A stretch of DNA of 64,000 bases, from positions 496,001-560,000 of the forward strand of contig NZ_JAHWQX010000002.1 in the NCBI RefSeq assembly GCF_019334345.1. Reading direction: 5' to 3'. The position numbers and the translations under genes were made by a program. This document shows positions 1 through 8,361 of the stretch, piece after piece; within the stretch, counting starts at the first letter, position 1, and every line of letters starts with the position of its first letter. A model generated the notes under the pieces. That model was given only the letters and a program-made list of their open reading frames with translations, made no database searches and was not told where the DNA came from. The stretch comes from Neohoeflea coraliihabitans (GTDB lineage Bacteria > Pseudomonadota > Alphaproteobacteria > Rhizobiales > Rhizobiaceae).

Positions 1-1080
1 GGCCTGCTGCTGTTCCAGCTGGTCCTGGGTGAACGGGGTGAAGATCATCAGATCATCACCATCGTCCTTGCGGAAATCGATATCCTGCGAGCTGACAGCA
101 ACCTGCTTTTCGCCGATGCCGAGGAAGCCGCCGATATCCAGAACGAAGGCTTCAACCTGGCCTTCATCCGAAAGGATCACATCGTTGACTTCACCGATGG
201 ACTCGTTCTCACTGTTGTAGACCCAGGCACCGAGGAGTTCGTCAGCCGAAACCTGCGAGACATCAACCGGCTGCATGCTTTCGCGATCCACCATCCGGTC
301 ATCCGGATTGATGGCGCCGGTGGTCGTTTCGCGGTCGGTCTTCTCGACGGCGGCAGTTTCAGCCGGTTCGCCGACTGCCGGATCGGTAGCGGTTGCCGGA
401 GCAACTGCCGTGGTTTCGGCGACACCGTCAGTGGCCATCGTGCCGACGGCATCGTCCGAGCGCTCAGCAACTTCGCGGGTTTCATCCACGGTGGTCATCG
501 CGGCGGTGTCGAAGGTCGGGGCCGATTCCAGCTGTTCCTTAGAGGCTTCCACGACGATGCGCTCGTCGCCCTGCTCGCCGGTCCAGGAGATGCGGTCGAA
601 CTCAACGGCAACGTTCTTCTCGCCGATGCCGAGGAACCCGCCGACGCCGATGATCACGGCTTCGGTCTGGCCGTCCTGAGCGAGCACAAGATCGTTGATG
701 TCGCCGATGGATTCGGCATCTTCACCCATGCCGTTGTACACGGTCTTGCCGATCAGCTTGTTGGCGAGAATTTCGCCGCTGGTGGCGGTGTAGTAACCGT
801 CGATGCCTCCGGCATTGCCCTGGGTCGAAGCAGCCGTTTCTTCATCCACAGCCGTCTTCATCTCGGCATCTGCCTTCATCTCGGCATCAGCTTCGGTTGC
901 AGCGTCTGCTTTCATCTCAGCATTCGCATCGACATCAGCAGACGCGTTGGCGTTGACATCAGCCGACTGTTCGATCTCGGAAGCTTCGTTCAGGGGCTTC
1001 TTTGTCTCTGTATCCTGCGCCCAGGCGCCGGTCTGAAGGACGGCGACCATTGCAGTGGTAGTCAAAAGGGTGCGCAACAT
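1..1080 (-). CDS. Secreted two-domain PRC-barrel protein (partial, runs off left edge)
   Basis: The 360 codons visible on the minus strand stay open to base 1, so the C-terminus is missing. An N-terminal signal peptide (about residues 1-21, ending AWA before Gln) predicts export to the periplasm. Residues about 40-75 are a low-complexity Ala/Asp/Glu/Lys stretch with repeated ADAEMK units. Two PRC-barrel-like domains follow, at about 101-185 and 278-358. Each has an IG(D/E)(I/V)ND start and the identical GGFLGIGEK core, and an acidic Ala/Thr-rich linker separates them. PRC-barrel proteins are often envelope or adaptor proteins; the ligand is unknown. The ATG has a good AAGGAGAA ribosome site at 1087-1094. 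An EcfG-type promoter lies about 100 bp upstream, which suggests induction in the general stress response. Confidence 0.85.
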   Translation of the reverse strand, partial: MLRTLLTTTAMVAVLQTGAWAQDTETKKPLNEASEIEQSADVNANASADVDANAEMKADAATEADAEMKADAEMKTAVDEETAASTQGNAGGIDGYYTATSGEILANKLIGKTVYNGMGEDAESIGDINDLVLAQDGQTEAVIIGVGGFLGIGEKNVAVEFDRISWTGEQGDERIVVEASKEQLESAPTFDTAAMTTVDETREVAERSDDAVGTMATDGVAETTAVAPATATDPAVGEPAETAAVEKTDRETTTGAINPDDRMVDRESMQPVDVSQVSADELLGAWVYNSENESIGEVNDVILSDEGQVEAFVLDIGGFLGIGEKQVAVSSQDIDFRKDDGDDLMIFTPFTQDQLEQQQA

Positions 1081-1181
1081 GATATCTTCTCCTTGTATGT
1101 CTGATCGATATACTGACCGGCTTGGCATTCCGTTTTGCAGAGCAGAGGGCCGAGCCGGTCCTTTTCGTTTCGCCATTGAGC

Positions 1182-1206
1182 AACGTAGGGCGCGACCATT
1201 CGTTCC
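1182..1206 (-). promoter_or_regulatory. EcfG-type (general stress sigma) promoter for the PRC-barrel gene
   Basis: Read on the minus strand this is GGAAC, a 16-base spacer, then CGTT. That exactly matches the alphaproteobacterial EcfG/RpoE2 consensus (GGAAC-N16/17-CGTT). It lies about 100 bp upstream of the PRC-barrel start. The match is visible; sigma-factor use is inferred. Confidence 0.6.
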
Positions 1207-1387
1207 GCGCCGGGTTGCGAATTATTGCTCCGCGGGCCTCAACCAGCTTTGTCAGACAAGGCCGCGAGACGGCGAATAAGTTGTATTACGCATGTCTTTT
1301 TTAATAGCCGTGAGCAGCGGTTCGGCAGTAGGTGCGCTTATCAGATGACCCTACGTCATCCCGGCAATCCTTCAGCCAAAGAGGTTC

Positions 1388-1735
1388 ATGTCCTTGTACC
1401 GACTGTTCTATGTCAGCACTGCCGTCCCCGATTTCCACAAGTCCGATGTCACAGCGCTGGCCGACAAGGCCGCACAGCGCTATGGCAAGGCCGGCATCAC
1501 GGGATCCTTACGCTTCAACGGCATCAACTTTGCAGAAGTGCTCGAAGGGGAGAAAGCCGATCTTGACGCCCTGATGAGTGAGATCCGCGCTGACCAGCGG
1601 CATACTGGGGTGATCGTGATTGCGATGATCGAGATTGAAGAACGGATGTTTGGGACCTGGTCGGCGTCGATTGTCGACGGGCTCGATTTTCAGGATTTTG
1701 TTGAAGCCATGATCTTGCGCACCACCGCGGCCTGA
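1388..1735 (+). CDS. Short BLUF-domain protein with substituted photocycle residues
   Basis: This 115-residue protein is a single BLUF (blue light using flavin) domain without an output domain. Tyr8 of the YRLFYVS strand, the GITG turn (36-39), the F..VLEG strand (48-54), the RH pair near 70 and a Trp near 91 fit the family. Aligned by eye with cyanobacterial PixD/Slr1694, three important positions differ. The flavin-switching Gln50 is Glu50, the flavin-contacting Asn pair 31/32 is Arg-Tyr, and the Met after the Trp is Ala. The fold assignment is firm, but normal BLUF photochemistry is doubtful. A GAGG ribosome site precedes the ATG. The gene sits between two genes with EcfG-type promoters; none is seen directly in front of it. 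Confidence 0.8.
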   Translation: MSLYRLFYVSTAVPDFHKSDVTALADKAAQRYGKAGITGSLRFNGINFAEVLEGEKADLDALMSEIRADQRHTGVIVIAMIEIEERMFGTWSASIVDGLDFQDFVEAMILRTTAA

Positions 1736-2025
1736 ACGCGCTACGTTCGGCGCTCCAATTCAGGCGGGCGCTCCCCTCAGTGGCTGCCCCCTTATATAAA
1801 GAAGTCTCTTCGCCCCCTTGTCTACCCTCGACGAGGTACTCGGTGTCCAGTGGGACACCGGGCATCGTCGCGTCTCTCTTCCTGCAAATCGCACTTATTT
1901 TGGCAATTTACCGGCTGGTCTGGAACTTTAAGCGGGGCCGCCCGTTTTCCGCTTGTCGAATGCAAAAACACGAGGTCGGGACGAACCCGATCCCTTACAA
2001 ACAAGTAGAAACCAAAGGATCAGAC
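1736..2025. other. Intergenic region with inverted repeat and EcfG-type promoter
   Basis: No gene is supported here. A hairpin with stem CGGTGTCC/GGACACCG lies at about 1840-1860 without a T-run, so it is not an obvious terminator. The EcfG-type promoter for the next gene lies at 1922-1946. An open frame that runs through this stretch into the next gene lacks a ribosome site and has no signal-peptide start until 2026. Confidence 0.4.
1922..1946 (+). promoter_or_regulatory. EcfG-type (general stress sigma) promoter
   Basis: GGAAC at 1922-1926, a 16-base spacer and CGTT at 1943-1946 match the EcfG/RpoE2 consensus exactly. The site is 80 bp upstream of the small secreted protein. The spacer equals that of the opposite-strand site at 1182-1206. 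Confidence 0.6.
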
Positions 2026-2352
2026 ATGAACACTCTTATCAAAATCGCCGCCGCTTCCGCGTTCGCCCTTTCAGCCGTTGCTCCGGCCCTGGCCGACAGC
2101 TCGGGTGCGCTCGATACGACGACCTACTGGGAAGAAAACGCTGTTGAAGTCGATCCGGGCGTGTATCGCCTGATGTACGATGCCGACAACAAGATGATGC
2201 GTTCCGATGATGACTTCGCCGCCATGTGGGCCGAAGCCACCGAAGAAGAGCAGACCGCTTTCCGCACTTCCTGCGCCGAGTGGGAGAAGGACAATGCGTT
2301 GTTCTCCGATCGCGTGCGTCAGCGTTGTGAGATGGCTGCTCCTTACAACTAA
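2026..2352 (+). CDS. Small secreted protein of unknown function, likely stress-induced
   Basis: The protein has 108 residues. An N-terminal signal peptide of about 23 residues ends APALA before Asp, leaving a mature acidic protein of about 85 residues. It contains two cysteines (in RTSCAEW and RQRCEMA) that could form one disulfide in the periplasm. I do not recognise the family. The ATG at 2026 is chosen over upstream in-frame codons because an AAAGGA ribosome site lies just before it and the signal peptide starts there. An EcfG-type promoter is 80 bp upstream and a clear terminator follows, so this is a single-gene transcript. Confidence 0.7.
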   Translation: MNTLIKIAAASAFALSAVAPALADSSGALDTTTYWEENAVEVDPGVYRLMYDADNKMMRSDDDFAAMWAEATEEEQTAFRTSCAEWEKDNALFSDRVRQRCEMAAPYN

Positions 2353-2375
2353 GAGCAGAACATTTTACAGAGAAG

Positions 2376-2402
2376 CGCCGGGCCCTTGGGTCCGGCGTTT
2401 TT
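2376..2402 (+). terminator. Rho-independent terminator of the small secreted protein gene
   Basis: The stem CGCCGGGCC/GGTCCGGCG has one G-T wobble and a short loop, followed by TTTTT. It starts 24 bases after the stop codon. Confidence 0.8.
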
Positions 2403-2458
2403 CGTTTGCGGTGAATTGCGTGAGCAAGATCAGCAGACCGGGCCCGGCCAAAAAGCCA

Positions 2459-3325
2459 TCACGCGCGCCAGGCAAGCAGCCATTTCTCGGTGCGTCCGAT
2501 CAGCCAGGCGACGGTCAGGCCCAGCACGGACAACAGCGCGACGCCGGCGATCAACTGATCGATGGCGTATAATGCTCCGGCCATCAGGATGTAGGCTCCG
2601 ATGCCGAATTCAGCGCCGATCATTTCGGCTGCGACCAGCAATATGATGGCGATCGAGGCGGAAATGCGAAACCCCGACAGGATGGACGGCAGTGCGCCGG
2701 GCACGATGATCTTGCGCACGATCGAACGCCAGCTCAAGCCGAAGGATTGGCCCATGCGGATCAGGTTGCGGTCGACATTGTCGACACCGGCATAGGTGGC
2801 AATGACAGTCGGGAAAAATGTGCCGAACAGAATCGTGGCGACCTTCGAGCCTTCGCCGATGCCGAACCAGACGATAAAAAGGGGCAGCAAGGCGATCTTC
2901 GGGATCGGAAACAGGGCCGCCACCAGCGGCGCCAATCCGGCCCGCACGGTCGAGGACAGGCCAATTGCCAGACCGAGTGTGACGCCGAGCAATGTGCCCA
3001 AGGTCCAACCGGCCGAGAGGCGAAAAAGACTGGCGGACAGGTGCTTCCACAACATGCCGGTGGTGACCAGATCAGCCAGGGCACCAGCCGCCTCTGAAGG
3101 AGCGGGCAGCGAAATGGGCGAGATCACGCCGGTGCGCGAACCGATCTCCCACAGCGCGATAAGAACGATGAACAGAAGCGGGGCGATGATGCGGCGTGGT
3201 CGCGCGACAAAGCCGCCGCCGCGAAAGGGCACGGGTTGCAGCGGTGCGGCAGCTGCCGCTCCCTCGGTGTCAGGCTGATCGGCAGCAAAGTCTTGTTTGT
3301 TTGGCAGGATCATCTCAGGCGGCAT
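2459..3325 (-). CDS. ABC transporter permease, NitT/TauT (SsuC) family
   Basis: This 288-residue inner-membrane protein has about six hydrophobic segments. It carries the BPD permease coupling loop for the ATPase at about residues 205-225 (GLSWRSIVRKIIVPGALP). The N-terminus is a cytoplasmic Pro/Ala-rich stretch of about 40 residues. The family imports sulfonates, taurine, nitrate, thiamine precursors or related small organics, and the sequence does not decide among them. The start overlaps the end of the upstream ATPase gene by 11 bp, so the two are translationally coupled. It is the last gene of a three-gene minus-strand operon: binding protein, ATPase, permease. Confidence 0.88.
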   Translation of the reverse strand: MPPEMILPNKQDFAADQPDTEGAAAAAPLQPVPFRGGGFVARPRRIIAPLLFIVLIALWEIGSRTGVISPISLPAPSEAAGALADLVTTGMLWKHLSASLFRLSAGWTLGTLLGVTLGLAIGLSSTVRAGLAPLVAALFPIPKIALLPLFIVWFGIGEGSKVATILFGTFFPTVIATYAGVDNVDRNLIRMGQSFGLSWRSIVRKIIVPGALPSILSGFRISASIAIILLVAAEMIGAEFGIGAYILMAGALYAIDQLIAGVALLSVLGLTVAWLIGRTEKWLLAWRA

Positions 3326-4085
3326 CGGTGATCTCCCGGTCGGCGGCGCGTGCCTCCTCGCGCATCAGGTTCCAGAGCCGATCCTGAATTTCGGATAGTT
3401 CCTTGCCGCGCCCGGCGCGCTCGGCGATGGGAATGTCGATTTCCACAACATCACGGATGCGCCCCGGGCGGCGCGACATGACGACAATACGGTGTCCGAG
3501 GCGCACGGCCTCGGCCAGATTATGCGTGATGTAGCACGCCGAGAAGCGGACATCGGTCCACAGATCAACCAGGTCGTCCATCAGCAGCTCGCGCGTCTGG
3601 CTGTCGAGCGCCGAAAGCGGCTCGTCCATCAGCATGACGGCGGGATTGACGGCGAGTGCTCTTGCGATGGCAACCCGCTGTTTCATGCCGCCGGACAACT
3701 GACGCGGATAGGCCGCGGCAAATTCGGCGAGCTTGGTGCGCGCCAGCACATCGGCGATGATGGCGGCGCGGCGGCCCGCGGCCATGGCGTGGTCCTCCAG
3801 CACCAGGCTGACATTGCCCGCGACAGTGCGCCATGGAAGCAGGGCGAAATCCTGAAAGATGTAGGTCAGCGGATTGAGGCTGTCCGCGGGCGGCGACCCG
3901 GAGATCAGCACAGAGCCTGAAGTTGCCCGCTCGAGGCCGCCGAGCAAGCGCAGCAGGGTCGACTTGCCGCAGCCGGACGGGCCGACGACACAGACGATTT
4001 CAGCGTCGCCGATCGTCAGCGAGACATCGCTGAGAACTTCAACCGTGTCGTAGGCGTGCGTGATGGACCGGGCAATCAGTTGCAT
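3315..4085 (-). CDS. ABC transporter ATP-binding protein, NitT/TauT (SsuB) family
   Basis: This ATPase of 256 residues energises the importer encoded around it. Visible motifs are Walker A (GPSGCGKSTLL), the Q-loop (FQDFALLPW), the ABC signature (LSGGMKQRVAIARAL), Walker B (VMLMDEPLSALD) and the switch His (YITHN). An in-frame ATG lies at 4097, but a GGAG ribosome site falls between the two ATGs, correctly spaced for 4085, so the shorter form is preferred. It overlaps the permease gene by 11 bp and lies 84 bp after the binding-protein gene. Confidence 0.88.
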   Translation of the reverse strand: MQLIARSITHAYDTVEVLSDVSLTIGDAEIVCVVGPSGCGKSTLLRLLGGLERATSGSVLISGSPPADSLNPLTYIFQDFALLPWRTVAGNVSLVLEDHAMAAGRRAAIIADVLARTKLAEFAAAYPRQLSGGMKQRVAIARALAVNPAVMLMDEPLSALDSQTRELLMDDLVDLWTDVRFSACYITHNLAEAVRLGHRIVVMSRRPGRIRDVVEIDIPIAERAGRGKELSEIQDRLWNLMREEARAADREITDAA

Positions 4086-4169
4086 GTCGCTCTCCATGCG
4101 AGACGCTGGAACCGGCGGCGACCGCCGGCTCGCATGACGGATCGTTCAGCCGTGCGGCAACCGATCGGA

Positions 4170-5204
4170 TCAATAGGTTTCAACAAAGCTCGGGTCGACG
4201 AGCATATCCACGGTCACGCTGTCGGGCACCAGCTTTTCCGACTTGAACCACTCAAGCTGATCTTCGACACTTTGCATGTTGAGCCGGGCATCCGCATTGA
4301 TGCGCATGGCGCCCGCCTTGATGCGCGGCGCGGCCTTCTCGATCGGCTGATCCGCATAGACATAGCGGTGCACGATGGCGACAATTTCATCCACCTCGTC
4401 ATCGGAGAGGGAAGCATCGACGAACGCCGCGTTGTAATCGGCGATGCCGCGCGACAGGCCTTTGAGGAAACGCTTGACCAGCTCCTGATCTTCGCTGGCA
4501 TGGCGCGTCGAGGTGAAGACCGTCGTGACCTGGTAATTCTCGATATAATCGGCGACACTGCCGATCTCGACGATCTCCTCTCCGCGGGTCAGCGCACCGG
4601 CGATATTGGGAACGATCGACCAGGCATCGATCTGACCGGTTTTCAAGGCAGCGATAACGGCCGGCACCTTCTGCAGCGGCGTGATCTTGATCTCGGCTCG
4701 GTCAAAACCCGCCTTGTCCGCGATCTTGTGGGCCATGTAGTGGAAGGAGGAGCCTTGTGTCGTCACACCGAATTTATGACCAGCAAGCTTTTCCGGGCTG
4801 GTCAGGCCGGCGTCATAGGCAGCTTTCGAGGCAAGGATCTTCTGGCCGTCAATGTCGTCACTCTCCTGCAGGGCGCCGCCGATAATCTTGACCGCTCCCT
4901 TGTCTGCGAGGCTGATCAGACCGGCGGAAATCGCCGTCATGCCGAAATCGATGTCGCCCGAAGCAATCGCAACGGCCATCGGTTGCGCGGCTTGGAAGGA
5001 GACGAATTCGACGTCGAGGTCGTTCTCATCGAAGTAGCCTTTGGCCTCGGCGATCATGCTGGGCGAATGCGATGTGAAGGCAAGAATGCCGATTTTGATC
5101 TGGTCTGCGGCGAGGGCCGGCGTTCCGGCCGCAAATCCAGCGGCAGCAGCAAGCGAGACAGCGGCGAGGCCGTGCAAGGCCAGGCGACGTGCAACAGTGA
5201 ACAT
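4170..5204 (-). CDS. ABC transporter substrate-binding protein, NMT1/SsuA-like
   Basis: This 344-residue periplasmic protein starts with a signal peptide of about 32 residues (ending PALA before Ala-Asp). The mature part fits the two-lobed NitT/TauT binding fold: IKIGILAFTSHSP at its start, an AKGYFDENDLDVEF segment, GDIDFGMTAISAG, and a GVTTQGSSFHYMA ligand loop near residue 145. It is the first gene of the importer operon and has a strong GGAGG ribosome site. The substrate is unassigned: no sulfonatase, nitrate reductase or thiamine gene is adjacent. Confidence 0.85.
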   Translation of the reverse strand: MFTVARRLALHGLAAVSLAAAAGFAAGTPALAADQIKIGILAFTSHSPSMIAEAKGYFDENDLDVEFVSFQAAQPMAVAIASGDIDFGMTAISAGLISLADKGAVKIIGGALQESDDIDGQKILASKAAYDAGLTSPEKLAGHKFGVTTQGSSFHYMAHKIADKAGFDRAEIKITPLQKVPAVIAALKTGQIDAWSIVPNIAGALTRGEEIVEIGSVADYIENYQVTTVFTSTRHASEDQELVKRFLKGLSRGIADYNAAFVDASLSDDEVDEIVAIVHRYVYADQPIEKAAPRIKAGAMRINADARLNMQSVEDQLEWFKSEKLVPDSVTVDMLVDPSFVETY

Positions 5205-5363
5205 GTGAACCTCCAGGAGATGTCAGCGACAACAGCCGAGACAATTTGGCCCGGCTATCGCCCGGGCGGTGAAGCTGACACCTATTGCAAGCTCGGGACG
5301 GGCGCAAGCACAGCCCGCGAGACCGGCAATTGACAAAGTGGCCAGCGTCGCACACACCGAGGC

Positions 5364-5828
5364 ATGGCCAAGCCAATCCGTATTCTTGTCGATGCCGACG
5401 CCTGTCCTGTCAAAGACGAAGCCATCCGTGTGGCGCTGCGCCACGGCCTGGCGATCATCTTTGTCGCCAACGCCTATCTGCGGCTTGAGAAGGACCCGCT
5501 GATCAGCCTCGAGGTGGTGCCGGGCAATTTCGATGCCGCCGATGATCGCATCGTCGAACTGGCCGATGACCGCTCTATCGTTGTCACCACGGACATCTTG
5601 CTTGCCGAACGGTGTCTGGCCAAGGGCGTCGGCTCGGTGCTGTCGCCGAAGGGCAAGGCGTTCACCCAAAATTCGATTGGCATGGCGGTGGCCACCCGCT
5701 CGATCATGTCGGATCTGCGTGCCGGGGGCGCACAGGTCGGCGGTCCGGCGCCCTTCTCGCGACGCGATAGATCGGCATTTCTCTCCGCCCTCGACCTTGC
5801 CATCGTGCAGAGCAAGCGCAACGCCTGA
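5364..5828 (+). CDS. YaiI/YqxD family protein (UPF0178)
   Basis: This 154-residue protein has the hallmark N-terminus ILVDADACPVKDE and the later motifs DDRIVEL, VVTTDILLAERCL and SPKGKAFT of the YaiI/YqxD family. The pattern of acidic residues resembles a PIN-like nuclease fold, but no activity is established that I know of. Length agrees with the family. The ribosome site is weak (CGAGG next to the ATG). It is transcribed divergently from the importer operon, with 159 bp between the starts. Confidence 0.85.
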   Translation: MAKPIRILVDADACPVKDEAIRVALRHGLAIIFVANAYLRLEKDPLISLEVVPGNFDAADDRIVELADDRSIVVTTDILLAERCLAKGVGSVLSPKGKAFTQNSIGMAVATRSIMSDLRAGGAQVGGPAPFSRRDRSAFLSALDLAIVQSKRNA

Positions 5829-5955
5829 ATAGACACTGATCCGCGTAGCTCCCCTGCCCCACCGGGCAAAAGATCAAGAGCCAGGACGCGCGCATCACAA
5901 GGATGACACAAGCTTGAATTGACAGGTTCAGGGCACACGATTTCGGGAACCCGGC

Positions 5956-7158
5956 ATGATCAATCTGACTATCTGTGTGCCGACGCGCAATAGACAGCGC
6001 TACTGCATGGAGACCTTGCGTGCCCTTGCCGGTTGCGAGGGGGCCGATTTCGAGGTCGTCGTTGCGGACAACTCCGATGATGGCGCGGTTCTCGATAATT
6101 TCTTCGAGAACACGCTCGCCGATGCGCGGTTCCGGCGGCTGGCACCTGAAAACAGCGTGCTGTCGATGGTCGACAACTGGGAACGGACGATTGCCGAGAC
6201 GCGCGGGCGGTGGATCTGCTTTATCGGGGATGATGATTATCTCGATCCGCGCCTCAGTCAGGTCTTGCAGTATTACGAGAAACTGCATCCCGATGTCGAT
6301 GTTGTTGGCTGGAACCGGATGCATTTCAACTGGCCGGACAACCGTCCGATGCAGACCCTGGCTTCCGTGCCGGTGACGTCCGGGACGCTGGTGGTCGACA
6401 AGGCCGATCTCCACGACCGCCTGTTCCGGTGGTCGGAAGGACTGCGGCGGCCTTCAGTAAGTTTCGGCGTCTATCATGGCGCCGTACGCCGGTCGGTGCT
6501 GGAACGCATCAAGGCCCGTTTCGGGGGGCGCTATTTCGAACATCCGAATGTCGATTATGACAGCGCCTGCAAGGTAATCCTCGAAGCTAACAAGATCGTG
6601 CATTCAAACCGTGCGCTTTCGGTGCTCGGCGCCTGCGCTGCTTCGAACTCGGCTGGCGTGCAATCGCAGTCGGTCATGTCGCAACGGTTGCGCACATTTA
6701 ACGCGGAAAGCCGCCACAACATCCCGGTCGAGCATCCGGACTTTCCCTTCCCTCTCGATGCAAGCAATGCGTCACTGAGCGTGACGATCGCGCACACGAT
6801 CGTGTGGTTCTGCACCACCTACAATGTGGACATGACAGGTTTTGCAGAGAATTTCGCCAGGGCGGCAGCCAACGAATGCCTCTACAGCCGCAGCGAGGAG
6901 CAATATGCCGCGCAGGTGGCCACTTTCCGACGCGGTTTTGCGCAGTGGCACGACGGCCGCTATGCCGAGTATTTCCGGCCTGCGCCCTACATCGCGGACA
7001 AAGTCATCAACAAGGCCAGCGGGCTGCATCAGGGCACGGTCTATTTCAACGAGCGCAAGCTCGCCGCCGAAACCCCGGCCGCATTCTATCACTTCGGTGA
7101 GCATGCGATGCTGCCTCTGAGGGACGTTCTCTCCGGTGCCAGAGCGTTCGTCCGATGA
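5956..7158 (+). CDS. Glycosyltransferase family 2 protein (first of a tandem pair)
   Basis: This 400-residue cytoplasmic or membrane-associated enzyme has a GT-A fold. It starts with TICVPTRNR, followed by VVVADNSDD (nucleotide-sugar pocket) and the metal-binding DDDYLDP motif at about residue 95. The C-terminal 200 residues are a family-specific extension. The whole protein is visibly paralogous to the next gene: FE..NVDYD, RALSVLGAC versus RPLSVMGTC, and shared downstream segments. No transmembrane helix is evident. It probably transfers a sugar in surface-polysaccharide synthesis; donor and acceptor are unknown. It overlaps the next gene by 4 bp (ATGA). Confidence 0.82.
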   Translation: MINLTICVPTRNRQRYCMETLRALAGCEGADFEVVVADNSDDGAVLDNFFENTLADARFRRLAPENSVLSMVDNWERTIAETRGRWICFIGDDDYLDPRLSQVLQYYEKLHPDVDVVGWNRMHFNWPDNRPMQTLASVPVTSGTLVVDKADLHDRLFRWSEGLRRPSVSFGVYHGAVRRSVLERIKARFGGRYFEHPNVDYDSACKVILEANKIVHSNRALSVLGACAASNSAGVQSQSVMSQRLRTFNAESRHNIPVEHPDFPFPLDASNASLSVTIAHTIVWFCTTYNVDMTGFAENFARAAANECLYSRSEEQYAAQVATFRRGFAQWHDGRYAEYFRPAPYIADKVINKASGLHQGTVYFNERKLAAETPAAFYHFGEHAMLPLRDVLSGARAFVR

Positions 7159-8324
7159 CGCGCCTGTCGATCTGCATACCGACCCGCAACCGACAGGCCT
7201 TTGCCATCGACGCGGTGCGTCACATGCTGCAGTCGCCACGCGAAGATTTCGAGGTGATCGTGGCCGACAACTCCGATGACGCAGCGCCGTTGGCCGACTT
7301 TGCGCAGGCCAACACCGATTCACGGTTCAGGTTGATCGCGCCAGCTGCGCAGCCGCTGAGCACGGGCGGAAACTGGTCGCGTTTGATCCCCGCCTCGCGC
7401 GGTGAATGGATCACCGTCATCGCCGATGACGACTACCTCGACCCCGAGCTGAGTGAAGTTATTCGTCTGGCGGAAAGCGTCGTGCCGAAGGTCGACGCAA
7501 TCTCCTGGGGCCGTACCCCCTACACATGGCCGGATGCGCGATCGGAACGCGAGATCAGCACCATTCCGACGACAAGCCACCTGCGCACCTACAAGACGCA
7601 GGACATGATGAAGCGCCTCTTTTTCTGGGACAAGGCCACCGACCGGCCGGCCTGTCCGTTCGGCATCTATCACGGCGCGTTGAAGCGTGACCTGATCGAG
7701 CGAATCCGCGACGCTTTCTCCGGGACGTATTTCGAACAGGGCAATGTCGATTACGACAATATTTGCAAGACGGTGATGCTGGCCGAGGGCTTTGTCTACT
7801 GGGAGCGGCCCCTGTCGGTGATGGGAACCTGCCATGCGTCAAACGCGATGGGCATGCGGGAGAGCAAAATCGGCCAGGAGCGCGCGGCGGCTGGCGGCAA
7901 CGAGCCTGCAGAAGATTTCAAGGCAGCCGACTTTCCGTTTCCAACTGACCTCGGGCTTGCCGCTTCCATCGGCCATACGATTGAACGCTTCAAGCAGCGC
8001 TACGGGATCGAACTGACCGGCTGGGAGGACAATTTCATCCAGGCCTGCGCGCGCGATGTCGAAACCTCCACGGACCGTGCTGAATTTTCCTTGCGCAAGA
8101 AAACCTACAGCAAGGCGATTGCCGCGTGGCGCGGCAGCAAAGCAGCCAAGACCTTTCAGCCCCACTATAAATGGCAGCCCGGAATGGCGCGTTTCATTGG
8201 CGCCGCGGACGACATGCTGTATTTCGACATGGATATGGGCAACACACGCAGCGCCGGCGAATTTTACCGGATGGTCGATGCCATGCTGTTTCCGGTCGAA
8301 CTGCTGGAATCGCGGCTGAACTGA
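7155..8324 (+). CDS. Glycosyltransferase family 2 protein (second of a tandem pair)
   Basis: This 389-residue protein is a paralogue of the preceding gene along its full length. It has the same SICIPTRNR start, IVADNSDD, ADDDYLDP metal motif, a FGIYHGA segment and NVDYD. It is probably the product of an old tandem duplication, since the two have diverged to well under half identity by eye. The start codon overlaps the previous stop, so the pair is co-translated. A methyltransferase-like gene follows 37 bp later. The role is likely surface glycan assembly, with substrate unknown. Confidence 0.82.
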   Translation: MTRLSICIPTRNRQAFAIDAVRHMLQSPREDFEVIVADNSDDAAPLADFAQANTDSRFRLIAPAAQPLSTGGNWSRLIPASRGEWITVIADDDYLDPELSEVIRLAESVVPKVDAISWGRTPYTWPDARSEREISTIPTTSHLRTYKTQDMMKRLFFWDKATDRPACPFGIYHGALKRDLIERIRDAFSGTYFEQGNVDYDNICKTVMLAEGFVYWERPLSVMGTCHASNAMGMRESKIGQERAAAGGNEPAEDFKAADFPFPTDLGLAASIGHTIERFKQRYGIELTGWEDNFIQACARDVETSTDRAEFSLRKKTYSKAIAAWRGSKAAKTFQPHYKWQPGMARFIGAADDMLYFDMDMGNTRSAGEFYRMVDAMLFPVELLESRLN

Positions 8325-8361
8325 TCTGCGGCACGGACCATCTGAGCCTGAAGGAAAAGCA

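Noticed and set aside
4056-5333. Long open frame (425 codons) on the plus strand over the substrate-binding gene
   Set aside because: It is antisense to a clear signal-peptide-bearing binding protein. It has no ribosome site or recognisable motif and arises from GC-rich codon structure.
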